From the NCBI RefSeq assembly GCF_002556545.1, contig NZ_CP022685.1, forward strand, positions 7,356,001 through 7,420,000: 64,000 nucleotides of DNA. Reading direction: 5' to 3'. The notes beneath the pieces are model-generated. The model searched no databases and was not told where the DNA came from. It worked only from the letters and a program-made list of their open reading frames with translations. Every line of letters begins with the position of its first letter. The first letter of the stretch is position 1. Positions 37,131 through 46,060 of this stretch are shown piece after piece. The translations under genes and the position numbers were made by a program. Source of the DNA: Streptomyces formicae. GTDB lineage: Bacteria; Actinomycetota; Actinomycetes; Streptomycetales; Streptomycetaceae.

Positions 37131-37658
37131 TCAGCCCGCGACGGGCGGCGCGGGCAGCCGCGAGGTGAGCAGCAGGGTGATCCCGCCGTTCTCCTCCGGC
37201 ACCTCGCGGCCCTGCGTGAAGCCGAGGCGCTTGAGGACCGTGAGGGACGCGGTGTTCTCCGAGTCCACGGTCGCGTGCACCTCGGCGAGGCCCAGCGTCT
37301 CGTGGCCGTAGGTGGTGAGCAGCCGCGCGAGCTCCGTGCCGAGGCCGAGGCCCCAGCTCGCCCTGGTCAGGCCGTAGACGATCTCGTGACCGTCGAGCCA
37401 GGACTCGGGCGAGGGCTTGACCTCGGCGTGCCCGACGTAGCGCCCCTCGTGCCGCACCGCCCAGACGGGGAAGCGGTTCTCCGCGTAGACGTAGCTGAAG
37501 ATCCGGTGGAACAGCGCCCGGTCCTCCGCCGCGGTCTGCATGCCGTCCCCGAACCAGCGGCCCACAGCCTCGTCCTGGAACAGGGACACGAAGTCTGCCT
37601 CGTCGGTCTCGGCATAGGGGGAGAGGACCAGGCGTTCGGACCGCAGTTCGGGTGTCAT
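37131..37658 (-). CDS. GNAT N-acetyltransferase, RimJ/RimL type
   Basis: A 175-aa protein. The opening LRSERLVLSPYAETDEADFV, then WGLGLGTELARLLTTYG (acetyl-CoA loop) and VHATVDSENTASLTVLKRLG with FTQG, are the standard RimJ/RimL-like order. The target is unknown. The ATG at 37658 was chosen over an upstream start because it opens the family domain directly. The gene is convergent with the DsbA-like gene, with only 21 bases between stops. Confidence 0.85.
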   Translation of the reverse strand: MTPELRSERLVLSPYAETDEADFVSLFQDEAVGRWFGDGMQTAAEDRALFHRIFSYVYAENRFPVWAVRHEGRYVGHAEVKPSPESWLDGHEIVYGLTRASWGLGLGTELARLLTTYGHETLGLAEVHATVDSENTASLTVLKRLGFTQGREVPEENGGITLLLTSRLPAPPVAG

Positions 37659-37736
37659 CCGCGAGACGCTAAGGGCGGGAGGCGTCCCGCTGCAAGCAGA
37701 TTCACGCACCTGTTCGGGCACCACATCCGGCCGCTG

Positions 37737-38594
37737 TCAGCTCACGGTGCGCGGCAGTCCGATCGGATTCGGGAAGGGGACGACGTCCAGATCGAGGATC
37801 CGTCGCGTCGCCGGTTCCAGGGCCGCGAGGAGTCCGTCCGTCTCGCTCTCGGCGAGCGGGCGCAGCAGGCGCCCCGCAAGCCTGTCGGTGGCGGACTCGA
37901 TCAATTGCCGCTCCGTACGCCCCTGTTCGGTGGCCACGCCCGCCGCGTCGAGCAGTCCGCGGCCGCGCATCGCATCGGCGGTGGCCGCCCACTCCTCCTC
38001 GCTCCAGCCCCGGTCCCGCCGGATGCCGTCCGCGCTCACCCGGCCGGTGGCCGCGGCGAGGGCGAGCGCCTCGCGGGCGTCCAGGCCGTGGTCGGCGAGC
38101 GCGGCCACGTGCGCGTCGCCCCTGAACTCCCGTACGCAGGTGGTCAGATGCCACAACCGCTCGACGGGATCGGCCCGGTCGTACAGATCGCGGTTGGCGG
38201 CGAACAGCGGGCGGGCCAGTGGCGGCGCGTCCTCGACGACGGTGGCCAGGAGCGGATTGACGACGGACGCCAACGCGTCCACGCCGGGGATCAGTTGACG
38301 CAGCGCGCGGGCGGTGAGCCGGGCCCGCTCCTCGAGGACCCGGTCGGGCGACGCGTACTCCCAGGCCGACGGCAGTGCGCGGGCCACCATGCCGGGCGCG
38401 AAGACGCCGAGCGCCGCCGTGGCCACCGCGGACCCGACCCGGCCCATCGGCGCCGTACGCGCGGCGAAGTACCCCATCCAGAAGCCCTTGAGCCCCACCG
38501 CCCTGCCGAGGCCACGGCAGCGCTCGTCGAAGTAGATCACCGCGTGCAAGGGTTCGGTCCGCAGCCACAGCGTGCGGGATCGGGTCGGGGTCAT
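37737..38594 (-). CDS. SCO6745-type conserved protein
   Basis: A 285-aa soluble protein that I recognise as the uncharacterised SCO6745 family of actinobacteria. It is mostly helical; typical stretches are LWLRTEPLHAVIYFDERCRG, GFWMGYFAARTAPMG with AVATAALGVFAPG, and a C-terminal DAMRGRGLLDAAGVATEQGR resembling a winged helix. It begins 11 bases after the chelatase gene stop, so it is probably read as the last part of the sulfur operon, though its role there is unknown. Confidence 0.75.
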   Translation of the reverse strand: MTPTRSRTLWLRTEPLHAVIYFDERCRGLGRAVGLKGFWMGYFAARTAPMGRVGSAVATAALGVFAPGMVARALPSAWEYASPDRVLEERARLTARALRQLIPGVDALASVVNPLLATVVEDAPPLARPLFAANRDLYDRADPVERLWHLTTCVREFRGDAHVAALADHGLDAREALALAAATGRVSADGIRRDRGWSEEEWAATADAMRGRGLLDAAGVATEQGRTERQLIESATDRLAGRLLRPLAESETDGLLAALEPATRRILDLDVVPFPNPIGLPRTVS

Positions 38595-38605
38595 GCCACC
38601 ACAAA

Positions 38606-39394
38606 CTAGGCCAGTGCGGGAATCCGCGCCAGGGGAGCTACCGGAGAGTCGCCCCGTACGTACGCCTCTTCGTAGCGCCGCACCAGGAGCCTGGCCACCG
38701 AGGGCGCGGGACCGAGGACATCGGCCAGCACATCGGCCTCGTCGGCGCCCCGCGCGATGCGGTCCGGCAGGAAGCCGGGGGCCAGCACATAGGGCGCCAC
38801 CGCGACGCGGCGCACCCCCGGCACGTCCCGCAGTTCGCGCACGACGTCCTGCGTGCGCGGCAGGGATGCGGAGGCGAACGCAGGCCGCACGGCACACCAA
38901 CCGGTGAGCCGCCACTCCCGCGCGATTTCAGCGATCACTGCGATCGCCTCCGGGTCGGAGGACCCCGCCGAGGCCAGGACGACCCCGGTCGAGGACTTGT
39001 CGGCGGGGGTCAACCCCGCCTCGTGGAGCCGCTGTTCGAGCGCGGTGAGCAGCAGCGGGGAAGGGCCGAGGACCGCGGCCTGCCGGATGCGCAGGCGCGC
39101 GGGCGCCGCGCGCAGCACCGCGGGGATGTCGGCCTTCGCGTGGAACGCGCGCGTGAGCAGGAGCGGCAGGGCCACCACGTCGCGCACGCCCTCGGCCGCG
39201 AGGCGCTCCAACACCCCGGAGACCGTGGGCGCGTTGAAGTCGAGGAAGCCCGTCTCCACCCGCAGTCCCGGGCGCAGCGAGCGCACCGCGCGCACCAGGG
39301 CGTGCACGGTCTCGGCGTGCCGGGGGTCGCGGCTGCCGTGCGCGATGACCAGGAGTACGGGACGGGACGTGGCGGGAAGTGTCGCTCGGTGCAT
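38606..39394 (-). CDS. Sirohydrochlorin chelatase, CbiX/SirB type
   Basis: A 262-aa class II chelatase. LLVIAHGSRDPRHAETVHAL holds the metal-binding His of the first half, VVALPLLLTRAFHAKADIPA the second, and VAVAPYVLAPGFLPDRIARG the C-terminal repeat. It inserts Fe (or Co) into sirohydrochlorin. The sulfite reductase encoded upstream in the same operon needs siroheme, so iron chelation is the likely job. It follows the sulfonate permease by six bases. Confidence 0.85.
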   Translation of the reverse strand: MHRATLPATSRPVLLVIAHGSRDPRHAETVHALVRAVRSLRPGLRVETGFLDFNAPTVSGVLERLAAEGVRDVVALPLLLTRAFHAKADIPAVLRAAPARLRIRQAAVLGPSPLLLTALEQRLHEAGLTPADKSSTGVVLASAGSSDPEAIAVIAEIAREWRLTGWCAVRPAFASASLPRTQDVVRELRDVPGVRRVAVAPYVLAPGFLPDRIARGADEADVLADVLGPAPSVARLLVRRYEEAYVRGDSPVAPLARIPALA

Positions 39395-39400
39395 GGGAGT

Positions 39401-40318
39401 TCAGCTCTTCACGAGAAGACCGCGGCCGCGCAGCACGCGCCGCTCAAGGGGGCTGAAGATCAGCAGGTCGATGGCGATGCCGACGATCAGGATGAGGAAG
39501 ATGGCCAGGAAGATCATGGGCATGGAGCTGGCGTTGCGGCCGTTCTCCAGGAGCTGGCCGAGGCCCACGCCGAGGTCGGGCGACGACGCGATGATCTCCG
39601 CGGCCATCAGCGAGCGCCAGGAGAACGCCCAGCCCTGCTTGAGGCCCGCGAGATAGCCGGGCAGCGCGGCGGGGAGCACGATGTGCCAGGTGTGCCGCAG
39701 GCCCGTCGCGCCGAGCGTGCGGCCCGCGCGCAGGAACAGCGGCGGCACCTGGTCGACGCCCGAGACGAGGCCGTTGGCGATGGAGGGCACGGCGCCGAGC
39801 AGGATCACCGCGTACATCATCTGGTTGTTCAGGCCGAGCCAGAGCACGGCCGGCGGCACCCAGGCGACCGAGGGCAGCGACTGGAGGCCGGAGAGGATCG
39901 GGCCGATCGCGGCCCTGACGAACCGGACCCGGGCGACGATCAGACCGAGCGGCGTGCCGATCGCCAGGGCGAAGAGGAAGCCGAGCAGCCCGCGCGACAC
40001 GGACGTCCAGATGAAGTCGAGGAGCGTGCCCTGCTTCCACGCCTCGGTCACCTCGTCCCAGACCGCGGACGGCGAGGGCAGCTTGGTGGGATCGTCGACG
40101 ATCTCGAAGGAGACGAGCGCCTGCCACACGAGCAGCACGAGCACCACCGCGGTCAGCGGCGGCACCACCTTCTGGACCAGGACCTGGCGCACCGGCGTGC
40201 GCGTGGGGCCCGCGCCGGACTCCAGGGCGTCGAGTCCCGCCTCCAGGCCCGCGAGGTCCTGGCCGTCCCCGGCCTCCTTGACCTGACCGGTCTTCCCGGT
40301 CGTCTCAGTGCTGGCCAT
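39401..40318 (-). CDS. ssuC: Sulfonate/taurine-type ABC transporter permease
   Basis: A 305-aa inner-membrane protein with a hydrophilic N-terminus (~residues 1-45) and six hydrophobic segments. The EAA-like loop with GATGLRHTWHIVLPAALPGY and GLKQGWAFSWRSLMAAEIIA are typical of SsuC/TauC. It overlaps the ATPase gene by 14 bases, showing an operon. The ATG at 40318 was preferred to an ATG 18 bases upstream. The ligand class is inferred from family and sulfur-operon context. Confidence 0.82.
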   Translation of the reverse strand: MASTETTGKTGQVKEAGDGQDLAGLEAGLDALESGAGPTRTPVRQVLVQKVVPPLTAVVLVLLVWQALVSFEIVDDPTKLPSPSAVWDEVTEAWKQGTLLDFIWTSVSRGLLGFLFALAIGTPLGLIVARVRFVRAAIGPILSGLQSLPSVAWVPPAVLWLGLNNQMMYAVILLGAVPSIANGLVSGVDQVPPLFLRAGRTLGATGLRHTWHIVLPAALPGYLAGLKQGWAFSWRSLMAAEIIASSPDLGVGLGQLLENGRNASSMPMIFLAIFLILIVGIAIDLLIFSPLERRVLRGRGLLVKS

Positions 40319-41096
40319 GGCGGCGGATCTCCCCACGCAGTTGTTCGGTGATCTCGACGGACAGTTCCGCCACGGCGGTGTCCTCGATGCGGCGCGGGTG
40401 CGGGATGTCGACCCGCCACTCGTGCGCCACCCGGCCGGGACGCGACGAGAGGAGCACCACGCGCTGCGCGAGCCGCACGGCCTCGCGCACGTTGTGCGTG
40501 ACGAAGAGGACGGAGACGTTCGTCTCGCGCCAGACGCGGGTCAGCTCGTCGTGCAGCACGTCCCTGGTGATCGCGTCGAGCGCCGCGAACGGCTCGTCCA
40601 TCAGCAGGATCTTGCTGTCCTGGGCGAGCGCGCGGGCGAGCGCGACCCGCTGGCGCATGCCGCCGGACAGCTCGTGCACGCGCTTGCCGTACGCCCCGTG
40701 CAGCCGCACGAGTTCGAGCAGCTCCTCGGCCCGCGCCCGGCGCTCCGCCTTCGGGATGCCGCGCAGCTTCAGGGCGAGCTCGATGTTCTTGCCCGCCGTC
40801 AGCCACGGGAAGAGCGCGTGCTCCTGGAACATCAGGGCGGGGCGGCCGTCGGTCACGATGCTGCCCGCGGACGGCTCGTCGAGCCCGGCGACCAGGTTCA
40901 GCAGCGTCGACTTGCCGCAGCCCGAGGCTCCCAGGAGGGTGACGAACTCGCCGGGCGCGACATCGAGCGTGATGTCGTCGAGGACGAGCTGCGATCCCGC
41001 GGGACCGCCGAAGGACTTCGAGACGTGCTCGATCCTGGCGGCGTGCTCGGCCGTGGGGCGGGTGTCCTCCGCGGCCTTGGCGAGGGTGCTTGCCAT
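40305..41096 (-). CDS. ssuB: Sulfonate/taurine-type ABC transporter ATPase
   Basis: A 263-aa ATPase. The Walker A is GASGCGKST, the Q-loop FQEHALFPWL, the signature LSGGMRQR, the Walker B ILLMDEPFAALD and the H-loop FVTHNVREA. It energises the SsuC-type permease. The ATG at 41096 has AGGAGG eight bases upstream; an in-frame GTG nine bases earlier is too close to that site. It is 36 bases downstream of the binding-protein gene. Confidence 0.88.
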   Translation of the reverse strand: MASTLAKAAEDTRPTAEHAARIEHVSKSFGGPAGSQLVLDDITLDVAPGEFVTLLGASGCGKSTLLNLVAGLDEPSAGSIVTDGRPALMFQEHALFPWLTAGKNIELALKLRGIPKAERRARAEELLELVRLHGAYGKRVHELSGGMRQRVALARALAQDSKILLMDEPFAALDAITRDVLHDELTRVWRETNVSVLFVTHNVREAVRLAQRVVLLSSRPGRVAHEWRVDIPHPRRIEDTAVAELSVEITEQLRGEIRRHGQH

Positions 41097-41132
41097 GGTC
41101 GTCACCTCCTGGGAACTGGTCGTCGGGTGGGG

Positions 41133-42236
41133 CTACTTGACGCCGAGACCGGCGTCGTCGACCGGGGACTCGCCCGCGGCCTTGAGGACCTTGTTCAGCG
41201 GACCGAGGTCGTAGATGCCCTTGAGGTCGGGCTTCTCCAGGAGTCCGGCCTTGACCGCGTGGTCCGCCTCCGCGTCGAGCGTGGCGGCCAGCGGGTCGTT
41301 GGTCGTCTGGATGGACTTCCACGCCGGGTCGAGCACCTCGGCGGGCAGCGGCTTGCCGGAGTCCGCCTTCAGCTGGGCGTTGGCGGCGGCCTTCGCCTTG
41401 TCGGGGTTCGCCTTGATCCACGCGTTGGTCTTCACCGCGCCGCGCAGCACGGCCTCGACGACCTTCGGGTGGTCCTTCAGGAAACTCTGCTTCACGATGA
41501 TGTTCGTGATCACGAACTTCTTGTCGGGCCACAGGTCGGACTCGTCGAGGATGACCTTGCCGCCCTCGGCGACCAGCTTGGACGCGGTCGGCTCGGGCAC
41601 CCAGGCGCCGTCGATGGATCCTGACTTGTAGGCGTCCGGGGTGATCTTGTTGTCGGTGCGGACCACCGACACGTCGCCCTTGCCGCTCTGCGCGTCGACC
41701 TTCCAGCCCTTCTCGGCGATCCAGTTGAGGAAGGCCACGTCCTGGGTGTTGCCGAGCTGCGGCGTCGCGATCTTCTTGCCCTTGACGTCGTCCAGGGACT
41801 TGATCTTCTTGGGGTTCACCACGAGCTTCACGCCGCCGGAGGCCGAACCGCCGATGATGCGCAGGTTCTTGCCCTGGGACTTGGTGTAGCCGTTGATGGC
41901 GGGCGACGGGCCGATCCAGCCGATGTCGATCGATCCTGCGTTCAGCGCCTCGATCTCCGAGGGGCCCGCGTTGAACTGTGAGTACTTCGCCTCCGTGCCG
42001 CCCAGTTCCTTCTGGAACAGGCCCTGTTGGCTGCCCACGAGAGCGGTGGCGTGGGTGAGGTTCGGGAAGTACCCGATCTTCACGCTGTCCAGGTCGTCGA
42101 TCTTCTTGGCGCCCGCGGCGACCTTGGACTTGTCGTCGTTCTTGTCGGCATCGGAGCCGTAGCCGCAGGCGGAGAGCGCCAGGGCCAGCAGGGGCAGTGC
42201 CGCGACGGCGGCGATTCGGGTGCGTGGAGCAGGCAC
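41133..42236 (-). CDS. ssuA: Aliphatic sulfonate-type ABC substrate-binding lipoprotein
   Basis: A 367-aa lipoprotein with signal peptide and lipobox LSAC (Cys24). The body reads SVKIGYFPNLTHATALVGSQ, then NAGSIDIGWIGPSPAINGY and VLRGAVKTNAWIKANPDKA, as in SsuA/TauA/NrtA-like proteins. It captures organosulfonates or a related ligand for the SsuBC pair. The GTG at 42236 was chosen because a weak AGAGGA site and a normal signal peptide follow from it. A 227-base gap separates it from cysN, so it may have its own promoter. Confidence 0.85.
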   Translation of the reverse strand: MPAPRTRIAAVAALPLLALALSACGYGSDADKNDDKSKVAAGAKKIDDLDSVKIGYFPNLTHATALVGSQQGLFQKELGGTEAKYSQFNAGPSEIEALNAGSIDIGWIGPSPAINGYTKSQGKNLRIIGGSASGGVKLVVNPKKIKSLDDVKGKKIATPQLGNTQDVAFLNWIAEKGWKVDAQSGKGDVSVVRTDNKITPDAYKSGSIDGAWVPEPTASKLVAEGGKVILDESDLWPDKKFVITNIIVKQSFLKDHPKVVEAVLRGAVKTNAWIKANPDKAKAAANAQLKADSGKPLPAEVLDPAWKSIQTTNDPLAATLDAEADHAVKAGLLEKPDLKGIYDLGPLNKVLKAAGESPVDDAGLGVK

Positions 42237-42356
42237 GGGAGGTGGTCCTCTCGTTGGGCCCGGTCGCACGCCGTCAGGGCGTGGCCGGGAGGTCGGCAGG
42301 TCTTCGTCGTCGTCGTGTCGGGGACGGTGCGTGGGCGCGCGGGCAGTGCGCGTACG

Positions 42357-42461
42357 TCATCGCGCACATCGCGCCACCCCGCCCTGCCCGCTGCCGAGGG
42401 CGCCGCTGCCGATGCGGCCGCCCTCCTTCGCGAACGTCGCGAACACGTCGACGTAGGTCAT
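42357..42461 (-). CDS. Possible 34-aa small protein between cysN and ssuA
   Basis: The ATG begins 2 bases after the cysN stop codon, and the product ends VARCAR. The middle is Gly-rich. The position suggests translational coupling to cysN, and a Cys near the end recalls cysteine leader peptides, but no clear family or strong ribosome site is seen. It could equally be chance. Confidence 0.25.
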   Translation of the reverse strand: MTYVDVFATFAKEGGRIGSGALGSGQGGVARCAR

Positions 42462-42463
42462 GG

Positions 42464-43840
42464 TCAGAAGTCCCAGCCGTCGTCGTCGCCGTCCGCGGCG
42501 GCCTCGGCGTCGGCGTCCGTCTCGGCGGACGCGGCGAAGGCCGCGCCCACCATGCCCGCGGCGAGCGTCGTGCCGTCCGCCGGGTCGATGAGCAGGAACG
42601 AGCCGGTGCGCCGGGAATCGGCGTAGGCGTCGAGCGCGAGCGGCTCCGCGGTGCGGACCAGGACGCGGCCGATGTCGTTGGCGACCAGTCGGCCGGGCTC
42701 CGGGTGCTGGGAGAGGTCGTCCAGGGTGAGCCGGGAGGGGATCTCCTTGACGATCGCCTTGACCGTACGGGTGGTGTGCTTGAGCAGCACCCGCTGGCCG
42801 ACGGCGAGCGCGGTGTCCGCGACGTGGCAGACCGTCGCCTCGATGTCCTGCGTGGCCTCGGGGACGTCGCCGCTCGGCACGATCAGGTCGCCGCGCGAGA
42901 TGTCGATGTCGTCCTCGAGCAGGAGAGTGATCGACTGCGGCGTCCACGCCACGTCGACCGCCGTGCCGAGCAGGTCGATCCCGGCGACCTTCGAGGTGCG
43001 TCCCGAGGGCAGCACGGTGACGGACTCGCCGACCCGGAAGGTGCCCGCCGCGATCTGGCCCGCGTAGCCGCGGTAGTCGGGGTGCTCGGCGGTCTGCGGG
43101 CGGATCACGTACTGCACGGGGAGCCGCGCGTGGCAGGAGGTCAGGTCGTGGCTGACCGGCACCGTCTCCAGGTGTTCCAGGACGGTGGGGCCGCCGTACC
43201 AGTCCATGTTCGACGACGGCTCGACGACGTTGTCGCCCGCAAGGGCCGAGATCGGTATCGCGGTGATCTCCGGGACTCCCAACTCGCTTGCGTACGCGGT
43301 GAACTCCTCGGCGATCCGGGCGAAGACCGACTCCTCGTAGGAGACCAGGTCCATCTTGTTCACCGCGAGCACGACGTGCGGGACGCGAAGGAGCGCGGCG
43401 ACCGCGGCGTGCCTGCGGGTCTGCTCGATGACGCCGTTGCGGGCGTCGACGAGGACGACGGCGAGGTCGGCGGTGGAGGCGCCGGTGACCATGTTCCGGG
43501 TGTACTGCACGTGCCCCGGGGTGTCGGCGAGGATGAACCGGCGCCGGGCCGTGGCGAAGTAGCGGTAGGCGACGTCGATGGTGATGCCCTGCTCGCGCTC
43601 GGCCCGCAGGCCGTCCGTGAGGAGCGCCAGGTCGGGGGCCTCGGCGCCGCGGCTCGCCGAGACGCGCTCCACGGCCTCCAGCTGGTCGGTGAGGACCGAC
43701 TTGGAGTCGTGGAGCAGGCGGCCCACCAGGGTGGACTTGCCGTCGTCGACGGATCCGGCGGTGGCGAACCGCAGCAGGGTGGTGGCCGACAACTGCTCGG
43801 TGGAGAGCGGCTGGACCGGCTCAGTGGTGCTGTTGCTCAT
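42464..43840 (-). CDS. cysN: Sulfate adenylyltransferase, GTPase subunit CysN
   Basis: A 458-aa GTPase that drives APS synthesis by CysD. G1 is GSVDDGKSTL, G2 region REQGITIDVAYRYF, G3 ADTPGHVQYTRNM and G4 AVNKMDLV. Domains II and III follow (VTVLPSGRTSKVAGI, then RTVKAIVKEIPS). The length equals a CysN without fused APS kinase, consistent with a separate cysC upstream. It starts two bases after cysD. The C-terminal ~25 residues are acidic. Confidence 0.95.
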   Translation of the reverse strand: MSNSTTEPVQPLSTEQLSATTLLRFATAGSVDDGKSTLVGRLLHDSKSVLTDQLEAVERVSASRGAEAPDLALLTDGLRAEREQGITIDVAYRYFATARRRFILADTPGHVQYTRNMVTGASTADLAVVLVDARNGVIEQTRRHAAVAALLRVPHVVLAVNKMDLVSYEESVFARIAEEFTAYASELGVPEITAIPISALAGDNVVEPSSNMDWYGGPTVLEHLETVPVSHDLTSCHARLPVQYVIRPQTAEHPDYRGYAGQIAAGTFRVGESVTVLPSGRTSKVAGIDLLGTAVDVAWTPQSITLLLEDDIDISRGDLIVPSGDVPEATQDIEATVCHVADTALAVGQRVLLKHTTRTVKAIVKEIPSRLTLDDLSQHPEPGRLVANDIGRVLVRTAEPLALDAYADSRRTGSFLLIDPADGTTLAAGMVGAAFAASAETDADAEAAADGDDDGWDF

Positions 43841-43842
43841 GG

Positions 43843-44778
43843 TTAGAAGTACCCCTCGCGCTTGCGGTCTTCCATCGCGGCCTCGGAGAGCTTGTCGTCG
43901 GCCCTGGTCGCGCCGCGCTCGGTGAGGCGGGACGCGGCGATCTCGGCGATGACGGCGTCCAGCGTCGTCGCGTCCGAGTCGACGGCGCCGGTGCAGGACA
44001 TGTCGCCCACCGTGCGGTAGCGGACGAGGCGCGTGACGACCTCCTCGTCCTCCTTGGGGCCGCCCCAGTCACCCGCGGTCAGCCACATCCCGGAGCGCTG
44101 GAAGACGTCCCGCTCGTGCGCGAAGTAGATCTGCGGCAGCTCGATCCCCTCGCGGGCGATGTACTGCCACACGTCCAGCTCGGTCCAGTTGCTCAGCGGG
44201 AAGACGCGGACGTGCTCGCCGGGCGCGTGGCGGCCGTTGTAGAGCTGCCACAGCTCGGGGCGCTGGCGGCGCGGGTCCCACTGCGAGAACTCGTCGCGCA
44301 GGCTGAAGACCCGTTCCTTGGCGCGGGCCTTCTCCTCGTCGCGGCGCCCGCCGCCGAAGACCGCGTCGAACTTCTCGCGCTGGATCTTCTCGGTGAGCGG
44401 CACGGTCTGCAGCGGGTTGCGCGTCCCGTCGGGCCGCTCGCGCAGCGTGCCCGCGTCGATGTACTCCTGCACGGAGGCGACGTGCAGCCGAAGCCCGTGC
44501 TCGGCGACCACGCGGTCGCGGTACTCGATGACCTCGGGGAAGTTGTGCCCGGTGTCGACGTGCAGCAGGGAGAAGGGGACCGAGGCCGGGGCGAACGCCT
44601 TCAGTGCCAGGTGCAGCATGACGATGGAGTCCTTGCCGCCGGAGAAGAGGATCACCGGCCGCTCGAACTCGCCCGCCACCTCGCGGAAGATGTGCACCGC
44701 CTCGGACTCCAGGGCGTCCAGGTGGCTGAGCGCGTAGGGGCTGTCGGTGCCCTCGGTCACGGTCGCGACGGTCGTCAT
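43843..44778 (-). CDS. cysD: Sulfate adenylyltransferase, catalytic subunit CysD
   Basis: A 311-aa PP-loop enzyme. VILFSGGKDSIVMLHLALKA is the ATP-binding loop, and FDAVFGGGRRDEEKARAKER and FPLSNWTELDVWQYI are characteristic CysD blocks; the C-terminus is RKREGYF. It makes APS from sulfate and ATP together with CysN. The gene overlaps the end of cysC by four bases. Confidence 0.95.
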   Translation of the reverse strand: MTTVATVTEGTDSPYALSHLDALESEAVHIFREVAGEFERPVILFSGGKDSIVMLHLALKAFAPASVPFSLLHVDTGHNFPEVIEYRDRVVAEHGLRLHVASVQEYIDAGTLRERPDGTRNPLQTVPLTEKIQREKFDAVFGGGRRDEEKARAKERVFSLRDEFSQWDPRRQRPELWQLYNGRHAPGEHVRVFPLSNWTELDVWQYIAREGIELPQIYFAHERDVFQRSGMWLTAGDWGGPKEDEEVVTRLVRYRTVGDMSCTGAVDSDATTLDAVIAEIAASRLTERGATRADDKLSEAAMEDRKREGYF

Positions 44779-45347
44779 GCGAGACCCCTCTCGGTGAGCA
44801 GCGCCTTGAGGGCCGCCGCCGACTCCTGCACGGTCTGGTCCTGCGACTCGATGCGCAGATCGGGGGAGTCCGGTGCCTCGTAGGGGTCGTCGACCCCGGT
44901 GAGCCCGGATATCTCGCCCGCCGCCTGCTTGGCGTACAGGCCCTTCACATCGCGTACGGAGCACACCTCGACCGGCGTGGCCACGTGCACCTCCAGGTAC
45001 GCGGTGCCGCCCGTCTGGTGGCGCTTGCGCACCGCCTCGCGGCTGTCCGCGAACGGCGCGATGACCGGGACGAGCGCCAACACGCCGTTGCGGGCGAGGA
45101 GTTCGGCGACGAAGCCGATGCGCTGCACGTTGGTGTGCCGGTCCTCGCGGCTGAAGCCGAGGCCCGCCGAGAGGAACTCGCGGATCTCGTCGCCGTCGAG
45201 CACCTCGACGCGGCGGCCCTCCGCGCGCAGGAGGCCCGCCAGTTCGTACGCGATGGTGGTCTTGCCGGCACTTGGCAGGCCGGTGAGCCAGACGGTGGCT
45301 CCGGTCGTCACGTGGTTCTCCTGAGTGTCTTCCTGCGGCGCGGCCAT
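44775..45347 (-). CDS. cysC: Adenylylsulfate kinase CysC
   Basis: A 190-aa P-loop kinase: WLTGLPSAGKTTIA (Walker A), DGDEIREFLSAGLGFSREDR (APS-binding region) and VCSVRDVKGLYAKQAAGEI. It phosphorylates APS to PAPS. Since the operon also has an APS-type reductase with an iron-sulfur cluster, PAPS may serve mainly for sulfation or a side route. The ATG overlaps the cysH stop (TGATG). Confidence 0.93.
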   Translation of the reverse strand: MAAPQEDTQENHVTTGATVWLTGLPSAGKTTIAYELAGLLRAEGRRVEVLDGDEIREFLSAGLGFSREDRHTNVQRIGFVAELLARNGVLALVPVIAPFADSREAVRKRHQTGGTAYLEVHVATPVEVCSVRDVKGLYAKQAAGEISGLTGVDDPYEAPDSPDLRIESQDQTVQESAAALKALLTERGLA

Positions 45348-46060
45348 CAGTGGATCCCGCACTCGGTCTTGTTGTTCCCGGCCCAGCGTCCGGCCCGCGC
45401 GTCCTCGCCCTCCAGGAGGCGGCGGGTGCACGGGGCGCAGCCCACGGAGCCGTAGCCGTCCATCAGGAGCGGGTTGGTGAGCACCCCGTGCTCGGCGACG
45501 TAGGCGTCCACGTCGTCCTGCGTCCAGCGGGCGATCGGCGAGACCTTGACCTTGCGGCGCTTCTCGTCCCAGCCGACGACCGGGGTGTTCGCGCGGGTCG
45601 GCGACTCGTCGCGGCGCAGGCCGGTGGCCCAGGCGGCGTAGCCGGTCAGGCCCTCTTCGAGGGGCTGCACCTTGCGCAGCTTGCAGCACAGGTCGGGGTC
45701 GCGGTCGTGCAGCCCCGGGCCGTACTCGGCGTCCTGCTCGGCCACCGTCTGACGCGGCGTCAAGGTCAGGACGGTCACGTCCATCACGGCCTCGACGGCG
45801 TCGCGGGTGCCGATGGTCTCGGGGAAGTGGTAGCCGGTGTCGAGGAACACCACGTCCACGCCGGGCCTGGCCCGCGAGGCGAGGTGCGCGACGACCGCGT
45901 CCTCCATCGAGGAGGTCACGCAGAAGCGCGCGCCGAAGGTGTCGGCGGCCCACCGGAGTATCTCCAGGGCGGACGCGTCCTCCAGGTCGCGCCCCGCCTG
46001 CTCGGCGAGCGCCTTCAACTCCTCGTCGGTACGGCTCTCCTGGTCCTGAGTGGTCGTCAT
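45347..46060 (-). CDS. cysH: Adenylylsulfate (APS) reductase CysH
   Basis: A 237-aa reductase. The PP-loop-derived site is CVTSSMEDAVVAHLA, and DLCCKLRKVQPL with GCAPCTRRLLEGE gives the CC...CxxC pattern of the 4Fe-4S cluster, which marks APS rather than PAPS reductases. The C-terminal ECGIH carries the catalytic Cys. It converts APS to sulfite with thioredoxin. It is coupled to both neighbours by overlapping start and stop codons. Confidence 0.94.
   Translation of the reverse strand: MTTTQDQESRTDEELKALAEQAGRDLEDASALEILRWAADTFGARFCVTSSMEDAVVAHLASRARPGVDVVFLDTGYHFPETIGTRDAVEAVMDVTVLTLTPRQTVAEQDAEYGPGLHDRDPDLCCKLRKVQPLEEGLTGYAAWATGLRRDESPTRANTPVVGWDEKRRKVKVSPIARWTQDDVDAYVAEHGVLTNPLLMDGYGSVGCAPCTRRLLEGEDARAGRWAGNNKTECGIH

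Noticed and set aside
42080..42367. A 95-codon frame with several Cys residues upstream of ssuA
   Set aside because: It runs into the ssuA gene out of frame and lacks a start context; a shadow frame.
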